DNA of 42,047 nucleotides from Candidatus Omnitrophota bacterium (lineage in GTDB: Bacteria; Omnitrophota; Gorgyraeia; Gygaellales; Profunditerraquicolaceae). The notes under the pieces are model-generated. The model saw only the letters and a list, made by a program, of their open reading frames with translations, was not told the DNA's origin and searched no databases. The translations under genes and the position numbers were made by a program. Of the stretch, positions 32,656-40,909 are shown one piece after another. Positions within the stretch are counted from its first letter, which is position 1, and every line of letters starts with the position of its first letter. The stretch lies in assembly GCA_003598025.1 (NCBI GenBank), contig QZKH01000003.1:1-42047 (forward strand), given 5' to 3'.

Positions 32656-33984
32656 ATGGCTCTTTCAGGACTGGATATATACAAATTATTACCGAAGACT
32701 AACTGCAAAGAATGCGGTTTTGCAACTTGCCTGGCTTTTGCTATGCAGCTTGCTAAAAAAGCCGTCACTATTGATAAATGCCCTTTTATCAGCAGTGAAT
32801 CGAAAAAGATACTTGAAGAATCAGGCCAGCCGCCGATTAAGCTCGTATCTATAGGATCCGGAGAAAATAAGCTGGATATAGGCAATGAAACGGTGTTATT
32901 CCGCCATGAGGAGAAATTCCATCATCCGGCCGGATTAGGTTTTATAATTGAAGACAGCCTTAAGAATGAAGAGATACTTAAAAAACTAAAAAAAGTCAAC
33001 TCGTTGACTTTTGAACGTGTAGGCCAGGTTTTATGCCCTAATCTGGTAGCGATAAAACAAAAAGGTGATGCAGCCAGATTTTCTGATGTTGTTAAACTGG
33101 TTTCAGGTAATACGAAGCTTGCTTTGGTATTGATATGCAACGATCTCGGATCGCTTAAATCTGCTTTAGAAGTTTCTTCCGGAAATAAGCCTTTGGTCTA
33201 TTACACCGGTAGCACAGGATTAGATGAGGTATGTCCTTTAATTAAGAATTCTGATGCATCTATTGTCGCCAGCGCGCCGGATCTGGAAAGGTTGTCTGAT
33301 CTTACAAAAAAAATAAGCTCTTACGACATCCAGCAAATTGTTTTGGATACCGGTAAGAAAGATATAAACGATAAGATCTGGGATTTAACGCAGATACGAA
33401 GGCTCGCGCTTAAAAAATCAGACAGGAGCCTGGGTTATCCTGTTTTATGCGTTGTTGATGAGGCTGACCCGTATGAGGAAATCCAGCAGGCATCCACATT
33501 TATTGCTAAATATGCAGCTATAGTTTTGATTAAAGGCATAGAGCAGTGGCAGGCGCTGGCTATGCTGACTTTAAGGCAGAATATATATACCGACCCTCAA
33601 AAACCTTTACAGATAGAGCCAAAGGTTTATCCGATAGGAAATGTAAATAATAAATCGCCGGTTTTGCTTACCACCAATTTTTCCCTCTCTTATTATACTG
33701 TGCTTGGCGAAGTTGAAGCAAGTAAGGTCCCTTCTTACATAGTAAGCATAGATACAGAAGGCATGTCCGTATTGACTGCATGGGCTGCGGAAAAATTCAC
33801 CCCCGATAAGATAACGGATTCTATTTCCAAGCTCGGGGTTAAGGGTTTAGTCTCGCATAATAATCTTGTCATCCCAGGTTATGTTGCAGTAATGAGCGGG
33901 GAACTGGAAGATAAATCAGGCTGGAAGGTCATTGTCGGGCCCAAAGAGGCAGCCGGGATTCCGTCTTTCCTGAAGAACATATAA
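32656..33984 (+). CDS. acsC: Corrinoid/iron-sulfur protein large subunit (acetyl-CoA pathway)
   Basis: A 442-residue gamma subunit that carries the corrinoid-bound methyl group in the Wood-Ljungdahl pathway. The 4Fe-4S domain at the N-terminus has C17, C20, C25 and C42 (CX2CX4CX16C). A TIM-barrel and C-terminal corrinoid-binding domain follow (ending AAGIPSFLKNI). GGAG precedes the ATG. It starts a tight run acsC-acsV-cooC-acsD-acsE. Confidence 0.95.
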   Translation: MALSGLDIYKLLPKTNCKECGFATCLAFAMQLAKKAVTIDKCPFISSESKKILEESGQPPIKLVSIGSGENKLDIGNETVLFRHEEKFHHPAGLGFIIEDSLKNEEILKKLKKVNSLTFERVGQVLCPNLVAIKQKGDAARFSDVVKLVSGNTKLALVLICNDLGSLKSALEVSSGNKPLVYYTGSTGLDEVCPLIKNSDASIVASAPDLERLSDLTKKISSYDIQQIVLDTGKKDINDKIWDLTQIRRLALKKSDRSLGYPVLCVVDEADPYEEIQQASTFIAKYAAIVLIKGIEQWQALAMLTLRQNIYTDPQKPLQIEPKVYPIGNVNNKSPVLLTTNFSLSYYTVLGEVEASKVPSYIVSIDTEGMSVLTAWAAEKFTPDKITDSISKLGVKGLVSHNNLVIPGYVAVMSGELEDKSGWKVIVGPKEAAGIPSFLKNI

Positions 33985-33990
33985 TCATTA

Positions 33991-35934
33991 ATGGAAAAAT
34001 TTAAAATAAAATTTTATCCTGCTGGCAAAGCAATTGAAGTACCCAAGGATGCTAATTTGCTTTCTTCGGCTATATCCGCAGGCGTTTATATTAATGCCAG
34101 TTGTGGAGGCGACGGGGTATGCGGGAAATGCAGGGTTATTGTCAGAAAGGGGAAAGTCAATACACAGCCGACAGGAATGATAAGCTCAGAGGAGATGAAT
34201 AAAAATATATATCTGGCTTGTTTGACTACCGTGCAAAGCGACCTGGAGGTTGAGGTTCCCAGAGAATCAACTATAGGCCTGGAAGGATTGACTCCCGAAG
34301 ATATACATAGCAGGTTCAAAGGATTCTACTCAGCTTCGGAGAAAATAGACTCTTCATTATCTGAGTTGGCCAAAAGAAAATTTGTTTTTAAGCCGCAGGT
34401 GATCAAGAAATATCTGGAGCTTGAGGAGCCTACAATCACAAACCCATCCAGCGATTTGGAAAGATTAACTAAGCACCTAAGGTCAATTCCGGATTTTTAC
34501 CCGGATAAGAAGGGGCCGATAATACCTTCGGGGCTGGTTAACATCAGGCAGTTAAGCGGCTTATTGCGTTCTTCTGGCTGGAAGATAACAGTAGTTATCG
34601 GAGAAAAGGATGATACATGGGAATTACTTTTTGTTGAGCCCGGAGATACAGCCATAAAAAACTATGGTTTTTGTTTTGATATCGGGACAACCACTATCAG
34701 TGGGCAGCTGGTTGACCTTAACAGCGAAAAGATCCTTGGTACCAAGATAACCTATAATAAACAGGTTGTTTTTGGCAGCGATGTCATTACCAGGATAATA
34801 TATGCCGGCAAGAAGGAAGGGTTGGAAAAATTGCATCTTGCTGTGATAGATTGCATTGACCAGATTATTAAGGAGCTTTGCCAGGAGCATAATATAAGCA
34901 TTAATGATGTCACCTGTATTACTTGCGCCGGCAATACGACAATGATCCATTTATTGTTGTGCATAGACCCGACTTTTATAAGGAAAGAGCCGTATGTTGC
35001 CACTTCTAATTTTATGCCTGCTATCCGCGCATCAGAAGTTGGCATTAGGATAAACCACAGGGGATATTTAAATTGCATCCCCGGTGTCTCTTCTTATGTC
35101 GGCGGGGATATTACGGCGGGAGTCTTAGCCTGCGGCTTAAATTTACTTGAAAAACCGTCTCTGCTTATTGATATTGGCACAAACGGAGAAATTGTTTTGG
35201 GTAATAGAGAATTCCTTATTTCATGTTCTGCTTCCGCAGGCCCGGCTTTTGAAGGCAGCGGCCTAAAATGCGGGATGCGGGCAAGCAGAGGCGCTATACA
35301 GAAAGTAGGCATCAGCAAAGACGGTATAGTTTCGTTTGAAACGATAGATTCTGACGCTCCAAGAGGTATATGTGGTTCAGGGTATATTGACGCTATCGCC
35401 CAGATGCTTAAAGCTGGTTTGCTTGACAAAGACGGCAAAATCAAAGACGCCAAGTATGAGCGTGTACGTAATTCAGAATTCGGCAAGGAATTTGTGCTTG
35501 TTTTTAAGGAGGATTCAGGGATAAAGAAAGATATAGTTATTACCGAAGTAGACATAGATAATATTAAACGCTCAAAGGCAGCTATTTATTCTGCGGCGGA
35601 AACTTTACTCAAGCATGTGGATCTTAGTTTTGATCAAATTTCAAGGATATTTATTGCCGGGGGTTTTGGCACAAACATCAATATCGAAAGCGCTATAAGA
35701 ATAGGATTATTACCCGATCTTGAAACCAAAAAATTTATTTTCGTCGGTAATACGTCGCTGGCCGGTGCGCGTTACGCTATTTTTTCTAGAGAGGCAAGGG
35801 ATGAAGCAGGAGAGATAGCAAGGAAAATGGCATATTTTGAATTATCCGTCGACCCAAAATACATGGATGAATATATGGCTGCTCTGTTTTTCCCTCACAC
35901 CGATCTTAATAAATTCCCGAGCGCAAAGGATTAA
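33991..35934 (+). CDS. acsV: Reductive activator of corrinoid protein (RACo-type)
   Basis: A 647-residue ATP-dependent activator that re-reduces inactive Co(II) corrinoid protein. An N-terminal 2Fe-2S ferredoxin domain carries C38, C44, C47 and C77. A middle region leads to the ASKHA ATPase part (FDIGTTTISGQLVD, TCAGNTTMIHLL, LLIDIGTNGEIVLG, IFIAGGFGTNINIESA). It is placed next to its expected substrate acsC. Confidence 0.94.
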   Translation: MEKFKIKFYPAGKAIEVPKDANLLSSAISAGVYINASCGGDGVCGKCRVIVRKGKVNTQPTGMISSEEMNKNIYLACLTTVQSDLEVEVPRESTIGLEGLTPEDIHSRFKGFYSASEKIDSSLSELAKRKFVFKPQVIKKYLELEEPTITNPSSDLERLTKHLRSIPDFYPDKKGPIIPSGLVNIRQLSGLLRSSGWKITVVIGEKDDTWELLFVEPGDTAIKNYGFCFDIGTTTISGQLVDLNSEKILGTKITYNKQVVFGSDVITRIIYAGKKEGLEKLHLAVIDCIDQIIKELCQEHNISINDVTCITCAGNTTMIHLLLCIDPTFIRKEPYVATSNFMPAIRASEVGIRINHRGYLNCIPGVSSYVGGDITAGVLACGLNLLEKPSLLIDIGTNGEIVLGNREFLISCSASAGPAFEGSGLKCGMRASRGAIQKVGISKDGIVSFETIDSDAPRGICGSGYIDAIAQMLKAGLLDKDGKIKDAKYERVRNSEFGKEFVLVFKEDSGIKKDIVITEVDIDNIKRSKAAIYSAAETLLKHVDLSFDQISRIFIAGGFGTNINIESAIRIGLLPDLETKKFIFVGNTSLAGARYAIFSREARDEAGEIARKMAYFELSVDPKYMDEYMAALFFPHTDLNKFPSAKD

Positions 35935-35936
35935 AT

Positions 35937-36686
35937 ATGTCTTATGTAATTGCTGTTGCAGGGAAGGGTGGTACAGGAAAAACTACTTTAGCCGGGTTAA
36001 TTATAAGGATTTTATCTGAGAAGAAATCCGGATCTATACTGGCTGTGGATGCTGACCCTAATAACAATTTAGGTGAGGCTCTCGGAGTAAGCATTGATGA
36101 GACCATTGGTTCGATTTTAGATGAAATAGCAGCGCATCCCGAGAAGATACCGGCAGGTTTTACAAAAGACAGGTATGTAGAATATAGGGTAGAACAGGCG
36201 ATAAAAGAGGATGACCGTTTTGACATAATATCCATGGGAAGGCCTGAGGGGCCCGGCTGCTACTGTTTTGTTAATAATGTATTAAGGAACGTTATAAGCA
36301 AGCTGATCTCAAGCTATGATTTTGTAGTTATTGATAATGAGGCCGGCCTAGAACACTTTTCAAGGCGCACGACCCGTAAAGCAGATTGCCTGCTTGTAGT
36401 TTCTGACCCGACAAGAGTAGGATTGCTTTCTGCAAAAAGGATAAGAGCGCTTTCAGAAGAATTAGGCATAAAGCTTGAAAAGAAATTATTGGTGGTAAAC
36501 CGTTCCAGGGGAGAAATCAGCGATGCTGTTAATGATGCAGGGTTAGATTTTATTGGCAGCCTTCCTTATGATAATGAAATTGAAAAGGCGGCTGTAAAAG
36601 GAGATTCGCTTTTTAATATTGACAAAAACTCGAATATTCTTGATAATTTAGGTAAAATTGGAGACAAGATATGGCAAAGGAAATGA
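35937..36686 (+). CDS. cooC: CooC-type nickel-insertion ATPase
   Basis: A 249-residue MinD/ParA-like ATPase assisting nickel insertion into CODH or ACS. The deviant Walker A is GKGGTGKTT (about residues 10-18). VDADPNNNLGEALG and DNEAGLEHFSRRTTRKAD are characteristic of CooC. It starts 2 bp after acsV and overlaps acsD by 16 bases. Its client enzymes are not in the window. Confidence 0.93.
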   Translation: MSYVIAVAGKGGTGKTTLAGLIIRILSEKKSGSILAVDADPNNNLGEALGVSIDETIGSILDEIAAHPEKIPAGFTKDRYVEYRVEQAIKEDDRFDIISMGRPEGPGCYCFVNNVLRNVISKLISSYDFVVIDNEAGLEHFSRRTTRKADCLLVVSDPTRVGLLSAKRIRALSEELGIKLEKKLLVVNRSRGEISDAVNDAGLDFIGSLPYDNEIEKAAVKGDSLFNIDKNSNILDNLGKIGDKIWQRK

Positions 36687-37639
36687 TGATTGAAAAATGG
36701 CAGGGCCAGGTTTGTACCGTTTCTATAGGAGCAACTAAACAAGATGGCGGAAGCCGTTCACATGTTATAAAAGTCGGGGGACAGAACACATTGCCTTTTT
36801 TGTTTAAAGAAGGCGATAACCCGAATAAGCCTGTAGTAGCTATGGAAGTATGGGATACTGCCCCCTCTGATTGGCCGGAAGAATTGCTAAAATATTATAA
36901 GGATGTTGCAGGAGATCCGGTTAGCTGGGCGCAGAAATGCATAAAAGAATACCACGCCAATTTATTATGCTTAAAACTGCAGGGAGCGCATCCCGATTTT
37001 GGCAATAAATCTCCTGATCAGGAAGCTAAGCTTGTAGGCAAGCTCCTTAGGGAAGTGCCTGTTCCGTTGATAATTCTAGGATGCGGGGATGATGCTAAAG
37101 ATAATATTATGCTTCCTTTATGTTGTGAGGCATCAAAGGGAGAGCGATGTTTAATCGGCGATGCGGTGCAGGATAATTATAAGACCCTTGCTGCAGCTGT
37201 TTTGGCCGACGGCCATAATATAATAGCCGAGTCTCCTATTGACATTAATATAGCAAAACAGCTTAACATACTGATTTCAGATATGGGTTTGCCTTTAGAT
37301 AGGATAGTGATAAATCCTACTATAGGGGCTTTGGGCTATGGCCTGGAATACGCTTATTCTATTATGGAAAGGTCAAGGCTTGCAGCTTTGGCCGGGGATA
37401 AAACAGTTGCTTCTCCTTTTATCTGCCTGGTTGGCCAGGAGTCCTGGAAAGCCAAGGAGGTAAAAGCGCAAGAAGCTGAATTCCCGAATTGGGGAGGGGC
37501 TTCTGAAAGAGGCATAGCCTGGGAGATGGTTACGGCTACTGCATTGTTGCAGGCCGGAGCTGATATACTGGTCATGCGCCATCCCAAGGCAGTTGAGAAA
37601 ATAGAAAAATACATAAGTAAATTGGTCAAAACAGCGTAA
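36671..37639 (+). CDS. acsD: Corrinoid/iron-sulfur protein small subunit
   Basis: A 322-residue delta subunit (CdhD family), TIM-barrel partner of AcsC. Features are VKVGGQNTLPFLF near the N-terminus, MEVWDTAPSDWPEEL, and NPTIGALGYGLEYAYSIMER. GAASERGIAWEMVTATALL comes near the end. The start ATG 36671 lies inside the cooC end, so translation is probably coupled. Confidence 0.95.
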   Translation: MAKEMMIEKWQGQVCTVSIGATKQDGGSRSHVIKVGGQNTLPFLFKEGDNPNKPVVAMEVWDTAPSDWPEELLKYYKDVAGDPVSWAQKCIKEYHANLLCLKLQGAHPDFGNKSPDQEAKLVGKLLREVPVPLIILGCGDDAKDNIMLPLCCEASKGERCLIGDAVQDNYKTLAAAVLADGHNIIAESPIDINIAKQLNILISDMGLPLDRIVINPTIGALGYGLEYAYSIMERSRLAALAGDKTVASPFICLVGQESWKAKEVKAQEAEFPNWGGASERGIAWEMVTATALLQAGADILVMRHPKAVEKIEKYISKLVKTA

Positions 37640-37651
37640 AAGAGGTAGATA

Positions 37652-38440
37652 ATGTTTATTATAGGCGAATTAATAAATGGAATGTATAAAAATGTAGCTA
37701 ATGCTATACGGCAAAGGGATGAAAAGGCTATTATAGAAATTGCGCTGCGCCAGATTGATTCCGGAGCAGATGCTTTGGACGTAAATTGCGGCCCGGCATC
37801 TAAAGAGCCTGTTTCTGATATACAATGGCTGGTTAAAACAATACAGGGGGTCACTGATAAGCCTCTTTGCCTGGATTCTAGCAAGCCTAAAGTCATAGAG
37901 TCAGGGTTGAAAATATTAAAAAATAAGGCTATAATTAATTCTACTACCGCTGATAATGATAAGCTGGAAGCATTGATCCCGCTTGCCATCAATTATGATG
38001 CAAAATTAATCGGTTTGACTATAAGCTCAAAAGGAATACCGCAAAACAAGGATCAGCGCCTTGAATTAGCGGCAATAATTGTCTCAACTTGCGTTGAAAA
38101 AGGCTTTAATGTAGAGAATTTATATCTTGATCCGATTGTTATGCCGGTCAACGTTGCGCAGTCACAAATGTGTGATATCCTTGAGTCCTTAAAAGAATTC
38201 AAAATAATCTCAGAGCCTGCGCCTAAGACAATAGTTGGTTTAAGCAATGTTTCGCAGGGAGCTTCAGGTAGGAGCCTGATAAACAGGACATTTCTTGTAA
38301 TGGCTGCGGCAAACGGCCTGGATGCCGCCATACTGGATCCTTGCGATACCGAATTAATGGACGCTGCTATAACTTCGGACCTTATACTTAGCAAGCAGAT
38401 ATATTGCGATTCGTACCTTCAGGCTTACAGAAAGAAATAA
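37652..38440 (+). CDS. acsE: Methyltetrahydrofolate:corrinoid protein methyltransferase
   Basis: A 262-residue TIM-barrel methyltransferase moving the methyl group from methyl-tetrahydrofolate to the AcsCD corrinoid. Pterin-binding features are IIGELINGMYKNV, GADALDVNCGPAS, PLCLDSSKPKVIE and GLSNVSQGASGR. AGAGG precedes the ATG. It completes the methyl-transfer part of the acetyl-CoA pathway found here. Confidence 0.95.
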   Translation: MFIIGELINGMYKNVANAIRQRDEKAIIEIALRQIDSGADALDVNCGPASKEPVSDIQWLVKTIQGVTDKPLCLDSSKPKVIESGLKILKNKAIINSTTADNDKLEALIPLAINYDAKLIGLTISSKGIPQNKDQRLELAAIIVSTCVEKGFNVENLYLDPIVMPVNVAQSQMCDILESLKEFKIISEPAPKTIVGLSNVSQGASGRSLINRTFLVMAAANGLDAAILDPCDTELMDAAITSDLILSKQIYCDSYLQAYRKK

Positions 38441-38443
38441 GAA

Positions 38444-38830
38444 ATGAGCCCAAGAAAGATGTTGAGGCATATATTCAGGTTTCATGGCTTCAGGGAGAGC
38501 ATGTTCCTTGCTTCTAAGGGCGTAGTTTACCTGTTCCTGTACCATAGGAACATGCGTATTATTTTTTTGCTGGGCATATTTGGTTTTTGCATGGGTATAT
38601 TATTCCGGCTGCGGGGTATTGAGCTTGCCATACTTTGCCTGACAATCACTTTTGTTTTTGTTGCCGAGATATTCAACACCGCTGTCGAGATGATGATGGA
38701 TATATTTACAAGCAGGTACCATACATTGGTAAAATTAATAAAGGACATTGCAGCTGCCGTGGTTTTAATTGCTTCTTTGAATGCCATAGCAATAGGATAT
38801 ATCCTATTCGCTAGAAAATTAATGAGGTGA
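38444..38830 (+). CDS. dgkA: Diacylglycerol/undecaprenol kinase
   Basis: A 128-residue membrane kinase of the DgkA family, with three membrane segments. Active-site motifs are EIFNTAVEMMMD and HTLVKLIKDIAAAVVLI. It would phosphorylate diacylglycerol or undecaprenol; the Gram-positive-like sequence favours neither clearly. It starts 3 bp after acsE. Confidence 0.9.
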   Translation: MSPRKMLRHIFRFHGFRESMFLASKGVVYLFLYHRNMRIIFLLGIFGFCMGILFRLRGIELAILCLTITFVFVAEIFNTAVEMMMDIFTSRYHTLVKLIKDIAAAVVLIASLNAIAIGYILFARKLMR

Positions 38831-38834
38831 GGTT

Positions 38835-39200
38835 ATGAAGACTATTTTGGTTGTAGATGACGAGAAGGAAATCAGGGAATTAATAACAAGAAAACTTTCT
38901 AAGGATTTTACGGTTCTTTCTACAGGGTCATCGGAAGAGGCTCTAAGGATCTGCAGGATGAACGCCCCGGACCTTGTGCTTCTGGATATTGCTATGCCCG
39001 TAATTGATGGTTATGCTATGGGGGAAAAATTAAGGTCTGATAAAAATACGGAGAATACTCCTATTGTGTTTCTTACCGGCAAAGGCCTGGACATTGAACA
39101 CATCGAACAGCATTGTAAGGATCTCGGGTTCTGTGATTACATACTTAAATCAGCTTCTTTAAGCGAACTTGTTGCCAAGATAAAAGAATTTCTTGCCTGA
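38835..39200 (+). CDS. Stand-alone response-regulator receiver protein
   Basis: A 121-residue CheY-like protein with no output domain. The acidic pocket is D8-D9 in LVVDDEKE. The phospho-acceptor aspartate is in LVLLDIAMPVIDG. The switch Thr is in FLTGK and the lysine in ILKSAS. It starts 4 bp after dgkA with GAGGT ahead. No histidine kinase is nearby, so its partner is unknown. Confidence 0.93.
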   Translation: MKTILVVDDEKEIRELITRKLSKDFTVLSTGSSEEALRICRMNAPDLVLLDIAMPVIDGYAMGEKLRSDKNTENTPIVFLTGKGLDIEHIEQHCKDLGFCDYILKSASLSELVAKIKEFLA

Positions 39201-39220
39201 TTTTTGAGCTCGGAATAATA

Positions 39221-39249
39221 TAGACAGATTAGCCTTGGCATGTTATATT
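39221..39249 (+). promoter_or_regulatory. Promoter for tRNA-Met
   Basis: TAGACA (39221-39226) and TATATT (39244-39249) are 17 bp apart. The predicted start near 39256 is a few bases before the tRNA at 39264. Confidence 0.6.
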
Positions 39250-39263
39250 GAATTCCTTCTTTC

Positions 39264-39337
39264 GGCGGCGTAACTCAGCCTGATAGAGTAGTCGGCTCAT
39301 ACCCGATTTGTCACTGGTTTAAATCCAGTCGCCGCCA
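39264..39337 (+). tRNA. tRNA-Met(CAT), elongator type
   Basis: Acceptor GGCGGCG (39264-39270) pairs with CGCCGCC (39330-39336), with discriminator A39337. Anticodon stem GTCGG/CCGAT holds loop CTCATAC, giving CAT. The variable and T regions (TTGTCACTGGTTTAAATCCAG) resemble elongator Met. The D stem has a G-T wobble. CCA is not encoded. Its 3' end is repeated three more times downstream. Confidence 0.95.
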
Positions 39338-39671
39338 TTAATTTTGCCATAGTTAAACGAAGCAGGCAAAATTACAGTTGCGACGCAGTCCTGCCGAGCC
39401 TCTCAATATTAGGCCATATCAGGTGAGGCACGGGCCAGTCGCCGCCACTTATTTACTAAATGCGGCTCAAAAATACAGAGTAACTGGTTTCCCCGAATCC
39501 GCCTTTGGCGGATCCGGGACTGCGCTGCAAATGTGAAAAAACTGCAGCTTGAAATCCAGTCGCCGCCATTAATTTTGCCTGTATTTTGGCTATTGCAAAA
39601 TTGTATATGCGACGCAGTCCTGCGGAGCTCAATGATAATCAGAAAGCGACGCACGGGCCAGTCGCCGCCAC
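39338..39671 (+). repeat. Tandem tRNA-Met 3'-end repeats with hairpin inserts
   Basis: The tRNA 3' end CCAGTCGCCGCCA recurs at 39325-39337 (in the gene), 39435-39447, 39556-39568 and 39658-39670, a spacing of about 102-121 bp. A 28-bp direct repeat covers 39321-39348 and 39552-39579. GCGACGCAGTCCTGC recurs at 39380 and 39609. The 21-bp stretch at 39428-39448 recurs at 39651-39671. Inverted repeats are TAATTTTGCC/GGCAAAATTA (39339-39374) and a hairpin at 39492-39518. It has no credible coding capacity. Confidence 0.85.
39457..39568 (+). pseudogene. tRNA-Met fragment interrupted in the T loop
   Basis: CGGCTCA and a degenerate stretch, then AACTGGTTT (to 39490), match the anticodon and T arm of the intact tRNA-Met. 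AAATCCAGTCGCCGCCA (39552-39568) completes the T arm and acceptor 3' strand. Between them 39491-39551 is a 61-bp insert of two hairpins: CCCGAATCCGCC with GGCGGATCCGGG (39492-39518), then GCTGCA with TGCAGC. The 5' half is missing. Confidence 0.6.
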
Positions 39672-39764
39672 AAGATTTACACTATTAACCAAAGAATGTA
39701 AATCGTATCCCGAGCAACACAATTCCAAATTATGTTGCGAGGGATAAAACTTCATTTCATCAAA

Positions 39765-40550
39765 ATGTCCACAACCATATTCTATTTCACAGGAACAGGT
39801 AATTGCCTTTATGTTGCCCGTAACCTTGCCAATGAGCTTGGGGATGCAAGATTAGTAAATATCGCATCAGTAATCGATAAAAATATAGATTTATCTGGCC
39901 AGCGCATTGGCTTAGTTTATCCTGTTTATATGTTCGGTATGCCTTTAATCGTTAGCAAGTTTATTAAAAAACTTAAGGCAGGTAAAGATAAATACTTTTT
40001 TGCAGTTGCTACCTATGGCGGTAAGGCATGTAATACTTTAAAACAGAATGCGCGTGAATTTGCTGCTTTTGGGCTGAAGCTTTCTGCGGGTTTTTTGATA
40101 AAGATGCCCGGTAACTATACCCCTCTATACGGGGCTATAAACGAAAAAAGCCAAAACAGGCTTTTTGAAGAGTCTCACGATAAAATTAAAAATATTGCCA
40201 GAATTGTGAGTTCCGAGCAAACCGCCAGAATTGAAACAGATTCTTTTCTTGTTGCGGGGCTATTTTCACTTATTTATAAATTAGGCTCAGGGAAAATACC
40301 TGCAATGGATAAGGGCTTCTGGCCGGATGAGAAATGTAATAGTTGCGGCATTTGTGTTAAAGTCTGCCCTGTGAATAATGTGGAATTGGCCAGCGGCAAG
40401 CCAAAGTGGCTTGGTAGGTGCCAGCAATGCATGGCCTGCCTTCAGTGGTGCCCTCAGGAAGCTATACAATATGGGAAAAATACTGCGTATAGGAAACGGT
40501 ATCATCACCCGGAAATAAAATTAGAAGATTTAATGCATAACAACATATAA
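39765..40550 (+). CDS. EFR1-family flavodoxin/ferredoxin protein
   Basis: A 261-residue protein. The N-terminal half is flavodoxin-like (FYFTGTGNCLYVARNLA). The C-terminal part carries two 4Fe-4S motifs: CNSCGICVKVCP and CQQCMACLQWCP. It probably relays low-potential electrons in anaerobic metabolism; partners are unknown. An in-frame ATG at 39732 would add 11 residues. ATG 39765 matches the family N-terminus, though neither has a strong ribosome site. It follows the tRNA-repeat region. Confidence 0.87.
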   Translation: MSTTIFYFTGTGNCLYVARNLANELGDARLVNIASVIDKNIDLSGQRIGLVYPVYMFGMPLIVSKFIKKLKAGKDKYFFAVATYGGKACNTLKQNAREFAAFGLKLSAGFLIKMPGNYTPLYGAINEKSQNRLFEESHDKIKNIARIVSSEQTARIETDSFLVAGLFSLIYKLGSGKIPAMDKGFWPDEKCNSCGICVKVCPVNNVELASGKPKWLGRCQQCMACLQWCPQEAIQYGKNTAYRKRYHHPEIKLEDLMHNNI

Positions 40551-40564
40551 AAAGGGGTCAAGAT

Positions 40565-40843
40565 ATGGACGGAGAGAAGAAATTAACTAGTGAATTTGCT
40601 ATCGCAAGCCTTGTGCTGGGCATAGTCTCATTCTTTACGTTAATGGGGTTAGAGAAGGCGATCCTTGCGATTGTTTTTGGAATATTGGGTTTTAGAAGAA
40701 TAAGCAGGAATGCCGCATTTAAAGGGAAAATGCTGGTAGCTATCGGAACCGTCCTTGCTGTTATTTATATTATCCTGGCTGTTTTTTATTTGATCAAGTA
40801 TTTTCCGCAAATCCAGCAGCAATTAATGCAACAGCCTAAATAG
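40565..40843 (+). CDS. DUF4190-like small membrane protein
   Basis: A 92-residue protein with two membrane helices. SEFAIASLVLGIVSFFTLMG, then GILGFRRISRN, and a second hydrophobic helix (LVAIGTVLAVIYIILAVFYL) match the DUF4190 pattern. The C-terminus is Gln-rich. AAAAGGGG precedes the ATG. Function is unknown. Confidence 0.75.
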   Translation: MDGEKKLTSEFAIASLVLGIVSFFTLMGLEKAILAIVFGILGFRRISRNAAFKGKMLVAIGTVLAVIYIILAVFYLIKYFPQIQQQLMQQPK

Positions 40844-40909
40844 TCACCTTTATTTGACAGGATTTAGTTATAATCAAGATGGCCGTTTAGCTTTTTTACA
40901 ATATTACGA

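Noticed and set aside
39409-39654. An 81-residue frame on the - strand
   Set aside because: It is built wholly from the tRNA-derived repeats and has no ribosome site.
40854-40874. TTGACA and TATAAT upstream of tilS
   Set aside because: The spacing is only 9 bp, too short for one sigma-70 promoter. The TATAAT alone may still serve with a poor -35.
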